Part shown: positions 1 through 7,293 of the stretch, one piece after another
How positions within the stretch are numbered: position 1 is the first letter of the stretch
Layout of the letters: the number at the start of each line of letters is the position of its first letter
Source: Opitutales bacterium UBA7389
GTDB taxonomy: Bacteria > Verrucomicrobiota > Verrucomicrobiia > Opitutales > Opitutaceae
Assembly (NCBI GenBank): GCA_002474325.1
Contig: DKNL01000004.1
Span: forward strand, 1-7,472
Direction of reading: 5' to 3'
Length of the DNA stretch: 7,472 nt
Position numbers and translations under genes: made by a program
The notes under the pieces: generated by a model
Database searches by the model: none
Seen by the model: the letters and a program-made list of their open reading frames with translations, nothing else
What the model was told of the DNA's origin: nothing

Positions 1-14
1 CTGAGCGAAATCGA

Positions 15-695
15 TTATCGACCCTTGTGGGCGTTGAGCCGATTCGAGAGTTCGGCGACGATCCCTCTGTATTAGAAGAGTTCGACGAGGTTCCGATTTT
101 CCTCAGGGTCTCGATCATGGTCGTAGAGCATGCGAGCGACGATCTTCAAGTTGCCGGCGCTGTCTGTGGAGGCGTATTAAGTGTAGCGCCATTTATTCGT
201 GCGAATAGTATCGCCGTTGCGAAAGCGCCCGATCGCAAATCCTTTGCCGGGATCCTTGGGATTTTCCAGAACTGGGACTAAACTACGGCCATCCAGTTCT
301 TGAGGCGGAGCGACTCCGGCTAGTTCGCAGAGCGTAGGATAAATATCGATGAATTCAGCGAGCGTTCGGGTGGCGACTCCGTTGTTGCTAGAAAGATGAT
401 TTGGCGAGCGAATGATGAGAGACGCGTGCATGGCGTTCTCAAAGGTGCAATGCTTACACCAAGGTGTGTGTTCTCCCAAATTCCAGCCGTGGTCTCCCCA
501 GAGAACAATGATTATTTTGTTAGAGAGTCCTTCGGATTCCAGAGCGTCGAGCACTTTACCAATTTGAGCATCGGTATAGGATACGCAGGCGTAGTAACCG
601 CGGATCAGCGTCCTAGCCATGGCGTCGCTTGCGGCCACCGCCTGTAGCGTTAGGGCTCTTCTTGCAACGCGGTCGCCGCAAACGACGCCCCTCAA
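15..695 (-). pseudogene. Sulfatase pseudogene (iduronate-2-sulfatase-like), C-terminal half with two in-frame stops
   Basis: Remnant of a type I sulfatase, an enzyme family that hydrolyses sulfate esters, usually on exported polysaccharide substrates. Numbering from the TTG at 695, homology begins near Ser23 and continues through IRGYYACVSYTDAQIGKVLD (31-50), the metal-site motif WGDHGWNLGEH (66-76), WCKH (79-82) and a DIYPTLCELAG segment (117-127). By comparison with human iduronate-2-sulfatase, Asp68/His69 match the calcium ligands Asp334/His335 and Lys81 matches Lys347. The frame then meets TAA at 177-179, right after WRYT. Reading through gives recognisable sulfatase C-terminal sequence (LYDHDRDPEENRNL), a second TAA at 72-74, and an end at TAA 15-17. 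The N-terminal half, with the CxPxR formylglycine motif and other metal ligands, is absent. An in-frame TAG at 726-728 closes the frame upstream and no ATG lies between it and 695. I infer a dead gene; sequencing error could explain single stops but not the missing half. Confidence 0.85.
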
Positions 696-838
696 GATTT
701 TGGTTATATCGATTCGCTCTCCATTCTATTGCTCGGGCTGAAGCTCCGAACTACATTTGATAGTTCCAAGGGCAGTTTTTCCTTAGGTTGTGGTTGTGGT
801 GTAGGGCTAGGACTATCATTGTCGGTGAAAGTGTAGCT

Positions 839-1870
839 ATGAGTGAAAAACTGAGAATCGGTGTGTTGGGATTGACCCATGACCATGTTTGGGCCGAAGT
901 GGCAGCGGCGTCTGAGTGTCAAAGTGCGGAGTTGGTAGCGGCGGCGGACCCGAACGAGCCTTTGACGGAGCGATTTACGGAGACGTACGGCTGCCGAGTT
1001 TACGAAGACGCCACTTCTCTGCTTGAAAATGAGAAACTAGACGCGGCCTACGTTTTTGGAAGTAATCTGGAAGGTTCGCATATGGCGATTGAGGCCATGG
1101 AACTTGGCCTGCACATCCTGATCGAAAAGCCGCTGGCGGCCAATTTGGATGACGCCAACCAGATGTTAGTCGCGGCTCGAACAAACAATGTCCAGCTAGT
1201 TGTTAACTGGCCTTTTACCTGGTGGCCGCAGCTTCAGCATGCAGTTAAGCTGGTTGAGGATGGCAAGATTGGAAATTTGCACAGCGTCACTTATCGGGCT
1301 GCCCATTGCGGTCCGGAAGCCCTAGGTTGCTCCGAATATTTTTGCGATTGGCTGTTCGATGAGCGAAGGAATGGGGCCGGAGCGATGATGGATTATTGCT
1401 GTTACGGAGCTGTGTTGGCCGTGGCCCTCATGGGTATGCCGGAATCAGTCGTGGGAATGGCGGGTGGAAAAGCCAAAGACTTTCTTTCTGTGGAGGATAG
1501 TGGAATCATTGCTATGAAATATCCTCAAGGACTGGCTACAGCTACTGCCTCCTGGACGCAAATCGGAAACCTTACCAGCTATGATACCGCGATCTATGGG
1601 TCCGAAGGAACCTTATTCGCCGAGCCGGGAGACAGCGGAAAACTGTATTTGGCAACTAATGACGATCCGAATGGCTCAGAAGTATCCATTCCTAAGCCGG
1701 AGCTAGGCATGCGGGATTCCGCCCATAATTTTGTCGAGGTCGTCACTGGTCAAAGGGACCCTTTCATACTTTCCCGCGATGATTACAGCCGCGATGCCCA
1801 AGAGATTCTTGAAGCCGGGATCCGTTCCGCCAAGTTAGCTGAGCAGATCAAGCTGCCTTTTGCAGGCTGA
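839..1870 (+). CDS. Gfo/Idh/MocA family oxidoreductase
   Basis: Predicted cytosolic NAD(P)-dependent sugar or cyclitol dehydrogenase of 343 aa, a usual family length. Residues 5-120 form the Rossmann domain: IGVLGLTHDHVW (7-18) replaces the usual GxGxxG loop, Asp37 ends the second strand and suggests NAD rather than NADP, and the family motif EKP is at 96-98 with Lys97 the expected catalytic lysine. The C-terminal alpha/beta domain (about 125-343) holds GAGAMMDYCCYGA (179-191). Asp185 matches the catalytic Asp of inositol dehydrogenase, but Tyr189 stands where His is normal. I chose the ATG at 839 because family similarity begins there; a TTG at 788 would add 17 residues without family character. 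The Shine-Dalgarno sequence is weak (GGTGA near 824-828). It is divergent from the sulfatase remnant, 143 bases away, with no clear promoter between them. The family is certain; the substrate cannot be read from sequence. Confidence 0.93.
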   Translation: MSEKLRIGVLGLTHDHVWAEVAAASECQSAELVAAADPNEPLTERFTETYGCRVYEDATSLLENEKLDAAYVFGSNLEGSHMAIEAMELGLHILIEKPLAANLDDANQMLVAARTNNVQLVVNWPFTWWPQLQHAVKLVEDGKIGNLHSVTYRAAHCGPEALGCSEYFCDWLFDERRNGAGAMMDYCCYGAVLAVALMGMPESVVGMAGGKAKDFLSVEDSGIIAMKYPQGLATATASWTQIGNLTSYDTAIYGSEGTLFAEPGDSGKLYLATNDDPNGSEVSIPKPELGMRDSAHNFVEVVTGQRDPFILSRDDYSRDAQEILEAGIRSAKLAEQIKLPFAG

Positions 1871-1922
1871 GAATCGGATTAATAGTTCCTTCGCGAAATG
1901 TAGCTAATGCGGCACTAGGACC

Positions 1923-2010
1923 CCCGCTAAGCGGGAGCAAGTTCTTACTTAATTCTGCTGGTCTGAAGGATCATCCTCTCCCCGCAATTGCGGGATTTGG
2001 CCGCAGGCCA
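1923..2010. promoter_or_regulatory. Cluster of three compact inverted repeats upstream of purL
   Basis: In the 198-base gap between the oxidoreductase stop and the purL start there are three short perfect inverted repeats. CCCGC-TAA-GCGGG lies at 1923-1935, CCCGC-AATT-GCGGG at 1981-1994, and TGGCC-GCA-GGCCA at 1998-2010. The first two have identical arms, so the right arm of the first (1931-1935) could instead pair with the left arm of the second (1981-1985). GCGG at 1990-1993 could pair with CCGC at 2001-2004. None is followed by a T-tract, so they are not classical intrinsic terminators. They could be protein-binding sites, a leader RNA with alternative folds, remains of a dispersed repeat, or chance. 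The inverted repeats are seen directly; any role is inference. Confidence 0.35.
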
Positions 2011-2024
2011 CTATTAAATACAAA
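1997..2024 (+). promoter_or_regulatory. Weak candidate promoter for purL
   Basis: TTGGCC (1997-2002) and TACAAA (2019-2024) each match four of six bases of the sigma-70 -35 and -10 consensus, with a 16-base spacer. The implied start of transcription is near 2031, about 40 bases before the preferred purL start. The TGGCC-GCA-GGCCA inverted repeat overlaps the -35 element and could place an operator there. The match is poor and the surrounding DNA is AT-rich (TATTAAATACAAAATT), so this may be coincidental. Confidence 0.2.
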
Positions 2025-2068
2025 ATTTTACGGCCATCTAACTTCCATTCCGCGCTTGCCGGTTGCGG

Positions 2069-5000
2069 ATGAAGTTTTCAACGTTTACGGAGATGATCAT
2101 CCTTCGCGGCGCACCGTCCCATTCCGAATTCCGTCTAAAAAAGCTCGTTGACGATCTGAGCTCTGCTGAACTGCCGGTTAAAAACGTATATGCAGAGTAT
2201 CTGCATGTTGCTGAGACTTCGGAGGCATTGACCAGGGAAGAGCAATCCGTCCTGGAGAAACTGCTGACCTATGGGCCCAAGCTTAGAGGCCACGATTTGG
2301 AAGGAATGTTGCGAGTGGTGGTCCCACGCCCGGGAACGCTTTCCCCATGGTCATCGAAAGCGACTGATATCGCCCACATCTGTGGGCTGTCGAAATTGAA
2401 TCGGATCGAGCGAGCCGTTGCCTTCTGGATTGATTTGGCTGGAGTCGAGTTGGATGCATCGCAATTGAGGTCGCTCGATTCGAAGCTGCACGATCGAATG
2501 ACACAATCTGTCTTTGGATCTAACGAAGAACTATCTGTCCTATTCCGTCATGAAGAACCTAGGCCATTCTCTAGCGTTCCTGTGATCTCTGGGGGACGCG
2601 AGGCCTTGGTTGAGGCCAATCGAAGTTTAGGGCTCGCCCTCGCAGAAGATGAAATAGATTACCTGGTCGAAAATTTCCACAAGCTGGGGCGCGATCCCAA
2701 CGACATCGAGCTGATGATGTTCGCTCAGGCGAATTCTGAACACTGTCGGCACAAGATATTCAATGCCAGTTGGGAGATCGATGGGGAAGCGAAGGGCAGA
2801 TCCCTCTTCAGAATGATCAAGAACACTTTTGAAATGCGCAGCGAAGGCATCTTGTCGGCTTACAAGGACAATGCGGCGGTATTCGAAGGGAGTCGGGCTA
2901 AGCGATTTTTCGCGGATCCAGAATCGAACGAGTACGGGGCGACCGAGGAGGACGTCGGTATCCTCTGCAAAGTGGAGACCCATAATCATCCGACCGCTAT
3001 TTCGCCATTTCAGGGAGCTTCGACTGGTTCGGGAGGCGAGATTCGGGACGAGGGAGCAACCGGTATCGGATCGAAGCCCAAAGCGGGTCTAACTGGATTT
3101 ACTGTATCCAATTTGAAGATACCAGGTGCAACTAGGGAATGGGAGCAGGATTTTGGAAAGCCCCCCCGAATTGTTTCTCCGCTGGAAATCATGATCGAAG
3201 GTCCGTTGGGAGGAGCGGCATTCAATAACGAGTTCGGTCGCCCCAACATCCTCGGCTACTTTCGAACTTTCGAGCAGGCAGTTCCAGCAAAGAAAGATCA
3301 TGAAGGAGACGATGGCAGCGAATTGAGAGGTTACCATAAGCCTATCATGCTGGCAGGTGGATTGGGTAACATCCGTCATGAGCACATAGAAAAAGGTGTT
3401 GTCAATGCGGGAGACAAACTGGTTGTTCTTGGGGGTCCTGCTATGTTGATCGGTTTGGGTGGTGGGGCGGCTAGCTCTATGGACAGCGGATCTGGCGAAG
3501 AGGACTTGGATTTCGCCAGCGTGCAGAGGGACAATCCGGAAATGGAGCGCCGATGCCAGGAAGTGATCGATCGCTGTTGGGCCCTAGGGGATGAAAATCC
3601 TATCGCATTTATCCACGATGTGGGGGCAGGTGGCTTGAGCAATGCTATGCCGGAATTGGTCAACGATGCCGGTAAGGGCGGGCGTTTTAACTTACGCCAA
3701 ATTCCTAATGACGAACCGGGTATGAGCCCTCTGGAAATTTGGTGTAACGAGTCTCAGGAGCGCTACGTGATGGCGATTCCATCTGAACGGATAAATGTTT
3801 TCTCGGAGATTTGTGAACGCGAACGTTGCCCGTTCGCCATCATTGGGGAAGCAACCAATGAACGGCGACTTGTGTTGGATGATCCGCATTTCGGTAACCA
3901 ACCCATAGATATGCCTTTGGAGGTACTTCTGGGGAAACCACCACGCATGCATCGTAAAGAAAAGGCCCTATCGAGAAATCTTATTCCTCTGAGTTTAATT
4001 GGGGCTTCATTCGACGAAGCAGCTCGGAGCGTGCTTTCTCATCCCACCGTGGCGGACAAGACCTTTTTGATAACCATTGGCGATCGGACAGTAACGGGAT
4101 TGATTCATCGCGATCAAATGGTGGGGCCCTGGCAGGTTCCCGTCGCCGATTGTGCGGTAACTGCGTCTTCGTTCGACGGATACACAGGTGAAGCGATGTC
4201 GGTTGGCGAACGAACACCGACCGCTGTGAATAGTGCTGCTGCCTCAGCCCGATTAGCGGTTGGTGAGGCCTTGACGAATCTCGCAGCTGCTCAGGTTGGT
4301 CCCTTGAACGGCGTAAATCTCTCAGCAAACTGGATGGCGGCCCCTTCTATTGCGGGCGATGGAGCAGACCTTTTCGAGGCAGTGCAGGCGGTAGGTATGG
4401 AGCTTTGCCCTGCACTGAGAGTGACTATTCCTGTCGGCAAGGACTCGATGAGTATGAGCACGGTTTGGCAGGATGAGGTAGAGGAGAAGCGAGTCACGGC
4501 TCCAGTATCACTGATTATCTCAGCATTCGCTCGCTGTACGGATATACAGCTTTCCCTTACGCCGCAACTTATTCAGGACCGAGATTCGAGTCTAATTCTG
4601 ATTGATCTTGGCCGAGGAAAGAATCGTTTGGGCAGCTCCATATTGGGACAGGTTTATGGACAAATGGGTATGGAAACGCCCGATGTCGATAGTCCTGAGG
4701 ATCTCACGAATTTCTGGAACGCTATCCAGCAACTAGGGAAAGAAGGAAAGATTCTTGCTTATCACGACCGGTCTGACGGAGGTCTTTTCGCAGCCGTAGT
4801 GGAAATGGCGTTCGCAGGAAATGTTGGCATTCACCTCGAGGTATTGAGCGAGGGCGATCCTTATGGACCTTTGTTTGCCGAAGAATTGGGCGCGGTCATC
4901 CAAGTAAAAGGAGACGATCTCTCTTCCGTATTTGAAATATTGAAATCTCACAACTTGGGCGATTGCTCAAACATTGTCGGCAGATTGAACTCTCGAGGCA

Positions 5001-6004
5001 CTGTGCAGATCTCTGAGGCAGGTCAGATTATATTCGAAGAAGATCTCTATGCTTTGCGAACAGTCTGGTCAGATGTGACCTTCAGGATACAAAGCTTGAG
5101 AGACAATCCTGAGTCTGCCGCTTCTGAACATGCGATCCGCCAAGATCGCGAAAATCCAGGCATCAGCCCAAAAATTGACTTCGACTTAAATCCAGTAGGT
5201 TTTTCCGCTATTTCTGCGTCCTCAGCCGCTAAGCCGCAGATCGCCATCTTGCGCGAGCAAGGCGTAAACGGAGAAATCGAGATGGCGGGCGCTTTCAATA
5301 GGACCGGATTTAAGTGTATCGATGTTCACATGACAGACATCCTAGGTGGTCGGGTTTCCCTAAAGGATTTCCAAGGCCTTGCAGCCTGCGGCGGTTTTAG
5401 TTATGGAGATGTCCTGGGAGCAGGCGAGGGCTGGGCCAAGAGCATCATATTCAATGATAAAGCCCGAGAGGAGTTTCAGCAGTTCTTCCATCGCTCAGAC
5501 ACTTTCTCTCTGGGCGTCTGCAATGGCTGCCAGATGTTGAGCAACCTTAAGAGCTTGATACCTGGTACGGATCATTGGCCGCGTTTTGTGCAAAATCGCA
5601 GTGAGCGCTATGAAGGGCGTCTCGTTTCCTTGAAAATCGAAGATACGCCCAGCGTTCTCTTTAGTGGAATGGTTGGGAGCGTGATACCCATCGTGGTCGC
5701 TCACGGAGAAGGCCGAGCAGAGTTCGAAAGTGATGAGGCTGCTAATGCGTGCAACCAATCAGGCCTGGTAGCGGCTCGCTATGTAGACAATTTGCATAGT
5801 CCGACCGAAGCGTATCCATTGAACCCTAACGGGTCGCCATTCGGAATAACCAGCCTGACCAGCGAGGACGGCCGTTCCACGATTCTGATGCCTCATCCGG
5901 AACGTGTATTTCGAACAGCTCAGTTCAGTTGGGCTCCCAAAGATTGGGGCGAGGACTCTCCCTGGATGCGTTTCTTTCGCAACGCCCGAGCTTGGGTGGG
6001 GTAG
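2069..6004 (+). CDS. purL: Phosphoribosylformylglycinamidine (FGAM) synthase, large single-chain form
   Basis: Converts FGAR, ATP and glutamine to FGAM, the fourth step of de novo purine synthesis, in the cytoplasm. It has 1311 aa against 1295 in E. coli, so it is full length and combines the functions split among PurS, PurL and PurQ in many bacteria. In order (numbering from 2069): PurS-like N-terminal domain and linker (about 8-220); first AIRS-type half with SEHCRH (223-228; His225 matches the catalytic His216 of Salmonella), GPLGGAAFNNEFGRP (378-392) and HDVGAGGLSNAMPEL (516-530); second half from about 671 with PVGKDSMSM (788-796) and AYHDRSDGGL (897-906); and a class I glutaminase domain from about 1055 with triad Cys1151, His1276 and Glu1278, spaced exactly as in Salmonella (1135, 1260, 1262). 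All key residues are present. The start is uncertain: ATG 2069 is used, ATG 2093 (MIILRG) fits the E. coli N-terminus best but GGAG abuts it directly, and TTG 2063 is also open. No start has a good ribosome site. Confidence 0.97.
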   Translation: MKFSTFTEMIILRGAPSHSEFRLKKLVDDLSSAELPVKNVYAEYLHVAETSEALTREEQSVLEKLLTYGPKLRGHDLEGMLRVVVPRPGTLSPWSSKATDIAHICGLSKLNRIERAVAFWIDLAGVELDASQLRSLDSKLHDRMTQSVFGSNEELSVLFRHEEPRPFSSVPVISGGREALVEANRSLGLALAEDEIDYLVENFHKLGRDPNDIELMMFAQANSEHCRHKIFNASWEIDGEAKGRSLFRMIKNTFEMRSEGILSAYKDNAAVFEGSRAKRFFADPESNEYGATEEDVGILCKVETHNHPTAISPFQGASTGSGGEIRDEGATGIGSKPKAGLTGFTVSNLKIPGATREWEQDFGKPPRIVSPLEIMIEGPLGGAAFNNEFGRPNILGYFRTFEQAVPAKKDHEGDDGSELRGYHKPIMLAGGLGNIRHEHIEKGVVNAGDKLVVLGGPAMLIGLGGGAASSMDSGSGEEDLDFASVQRDNPEMERRCQEVIDRCWALGDENPIAFIHDVGAGGLSNAMPELVNDAGKGGRFNLRQIPNDEPGMSPLEIWCNESQERYVMAIPSERINVFSEICERERCPFAIIGEATNERRLVLDDPHFGNQPIDMPLEVLLGKPPRMHRKEKALSRNLIPLSLIGASFDEAARSVLSHPTVADKTFLITIGDRTVTGLIHRDQMVGPWQVPVADCAVTASSFDGYTGEAMSVGERTPTAVNSAAASARLAVGEALTNLAAAQVGPLNGVNLSANWMAAPSIAGDGADLFEAVQAVGMELCPALRVTIPVGKDSMSMSTVWQDEVEEKRVTAPVSLIISAFARCTDIQLSLTPQLIQDRDSSLILIDLGRGKNRLGSSILGQVYGQMGMETPDVDSPEDLTNFWNAIQQLGKEGKILAYHDRSDGGLFAAVVEMAFAGNVGIHLEVLSEGDPYGPLFAEELGAVIQVKGDDLSSVFEILKSHNLGDCSNIVGRLNSRGTVQISEAGQIIFEEDLYALRTVWSDVTFRIQSLRDNPESAASEHAIRQDRENPGISPKIDFDLNPVGFSAISASSAAKPQIAILREQGVNGEIEMAGAFNRTGFKCIDVHMTDILGGRVSLKDFQGLAACGGFSYGDVLGAGEGWAKSIIFNDKAREEFQQFFHRSDTFSLGVCNGCQMLSNLKSLIPGTDHWPRFVQNRSERYEGRLVSLKIEDTPSVLFSGMVGSVIPIVVAHGEGRAEFESDEAANACNQSGLVAARYVDNLHSPTEAYPLNPNGSPFGITSLTSEDGRSTILMPHPERVFRTAQFSWAPKDWGEDSPWMRFFRNARAWVG

Positions 6005-6008
6005 AATC

Positions 6009-7277
6009 TTACCCTCTCGAGCTCCAACCATCGAGCAGTTGCACTGTGTGGACAATAGGAACCGGCTTATCTTTACCTTGCGAGTGGAACTCGATCTGGG
6101 TAAGACAGCCGATGTTGCCGGTGGCGATGACATCTGGATTAGTGGCCATTAGATTCTTCACTTTTCGTTGGCCCAGTTCTTTGGCCGCATCCGGATGTTC
6201 GATATTGTAGCTACCTGCTGAGCCGCAGCAAATTTCCCATTCCGCTGGCTCCAAGAGCTCAATACCTGGAACGGATCGAAGAAGATTGCGAGGAGCTGAT
6301 CGAATTTTCTGGGCATGGGCTAGGTGACAGGCATCGTGATAGGCTACTTTGATGGGGGGCATTTCTCTATCCTTAGGTGGGGCGAAGCCGACTGAATCTA
6401 GATAGGCACAAACATCCTGAATTTTGGCGGAAAAAGCTTTCGCTTGATCGGCGAATTCCTTATCGGCTCCGGCGAAGAGCGTTTCGTATTCCTTCATTCC
6501 TGAACCGCATCCGGCAGCGGTGGAGATGATGGCGTCTACGTCGTCCGAGAAAGCTTCAAAATTCTTTTTGGCGGCGGCTTGGGCCTCCTTGGAAGCCCCG
6601 ATATGCATGGCTAGCGATCCGCAGCAACCTTGGCTTTCAGGCACGACAACTTCGATACCATTTTGGGTTAGGACGTTGATTGCCGCCTGATTTATCTTGG
6701 GGGACAGGGCTTGTTGAGCGCAGCCAATTAAAAGTGCAACACGTCCACGTCGGGATCCGGTGGCTGGATAGAGTCGATCGTATCTTTGCTTTTCGGGCAA
6801 CTGAGATGGGGCCAGTTCAATCATAGCTCCTAAGCTTTTCGGTAGATAGGGCGCAAGCGGTTTGAACGTGCTGGCTAATTTGGATGCTATCCGAAATCGG
6901 TTTGGATAAGGAATGGTTTTAAGGATTGCGAAGCGTTGGAGCCTTTCCAGAACACCCCGCTCCCGTTGCTTCTCAGACCAGGAACGATAGGGTGAAATGA
7001 GTTCTCCGTATTCGACGCCGGAGGGGCAGGAAGTAACGCATGCCAAACAGCCAAGGCAATTGTCGATGAAGGGATCGATTTCCGACGGATCGATTTTACC
7101 CTCAAGCGTTTCCTTCATAAGAAAGATGCGTCCACGGGGAGAATTCATTTCGTCTCCCATAGTTAAATAGGTGGGGCAGGTAGGCAGGCAAAACCCGCAA
7201 TGCACGCAAGCCTCGATAGGCTCCTTCATCGATGCGTATTGAGGGCTTAGCTTGTCTTTGGAAATCTGGCTAATCAT
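6009..7277 (-). CDS. glcF: Glycolate oxidase iron-sulfur subunit (GlcF-type)
   Basis: Electron-transfer subunit of the membrane-associated glycolate oxidase (GlcDEF), which oxidises glycolate to glyoxylate and passes electrons from the flavin subunits towards quinone. It has 422 aa (E. coli GlcF about 407). Two 4Fe-4S motifs are complete at the N-terminus: Cys24, 27, 30, 34 (CVHCGFCLPTC) and Cys74, 77, 80, 84 (CLGCLACVTSC). Two CCG domains follow: Cys186, Cys218-Cys219 and Cys257 (AAGCGS), then Cys317 (HDACH), Cys350-Cys351 and Cys391 (GNIGC). No signal peptide or membrane segment is visible. The ATG at 7277 is chosen because it sits close before the first cluster; AGGT lies just upstream as a weak ribosome site. 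The flavin-oxidase C-terminus upstream on the same strand supports GlcF over related CCG proteins such as GlpC or LldE, though a lactate or other 2-hydroxyacid substrate is possible. The stop lies four bases from that of purL on the opposite strand. Confidence 0.93.
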   Translation of the reverse strand: MISQISKDKLSPQYASMKEPIEACVHCGFCLPTCPTYLTMGDEMNSPRGRIFLMKETLEGKIDPSEIDPFIDNCLGCLACVTSCPSGVEYGELISPYRSWSEKQRERGVLERLQRFAILKTIPYPNRFRIASKLASTFKPLAPYLPKSLGAMIELAPSQLPEKQRYDRLYPATGSRRGRVALLIGCAQQALSPKINQAAINVLTQNGIEVVVPESQGCCGSLAMHIGASKEAQAAAKKNFEAFSDDVDAIISTAAGCGSGMKEYETLFAGADKEFADQAKAFSAKIQDVCAYLDSVGFAPPKDREMPPIKVAYHDACHLAHAQKIRSAPRNLLRSVPGIELLEPAEWEICCGSAGSYNIEHPDAAKELGQRKVKNLMATNPDVIATGNIGCLTQIEFHSQGKDKPVPIVHTVQLLDGWSSRG

Positions 7278-7293
7278 TTACCTGAATCGAGAT

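Noticed and set aside
15..179. Possible recoding of TAA as a sense codon (Glu) to rescue the sulfatase
   Set aside because: TAA is used as an ordinary stop at the natural ends of glcF (6009-6011) and the flavin oxidase (7388-7390), and the sulfatase also lacks its catalytic N-terminal half, so a pseudogene is the simpler reading.
27..281. Plus-strand open frame of 84 codons opposite the sulfatase remnant
   Set aside because: It is antisense to clear sulfatase sequence, with no recognisable domain and no ribosome site.
733..762. Promoter-like pair upstream of the oxidoreductase (TTGCTC, then TACATT 17 bases later)
   Set aside because: The -35 element matches only three of six bases, which is no better than chance in this composition.
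788..838. Upstream TTG start for the Gfo/Idh/MocA gene
   Set aside because: The extra 17 residues (MWLWCRART and on) have no family character, and the ATG at 839 places the Rossmann strand at the usual distance from the N-terminus.
704..922. 72-codon minus-strand open frame rich in Pro, Ser and Gln
   Set aside because: It overlaps the start of the intact oxidoreductase gene on the other strand, has low-complexity sequence and shows no recognisable motif or ribosome site.
1923..1960. Intrinsic terminator after the oxidoreductase gene
   Set aside because: The CCCGC-TAA-GCGGG hairpin is short, has a three-base loop and is followed by AGCAAGTTCTT rather than a T-tract.
2075..2090. PurR-box-like sequence (TTTTCAACGTTTACGG) near the purL start
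   Set aside because: Only about 10 of 16 bases match the E. coli PurR consensus as I recall it, almost all in the right half. It lies inside the gene if translation starts at 2069, and there is no evidence that the host has a LacI-type PurR.
5759..6133. 124-codon minus-strand open frame spanning the purL and glcF ends
   Set aside because: It is antisense to the conserved end of purL and out of frame with glcF; its composition is that of a shadow frame.
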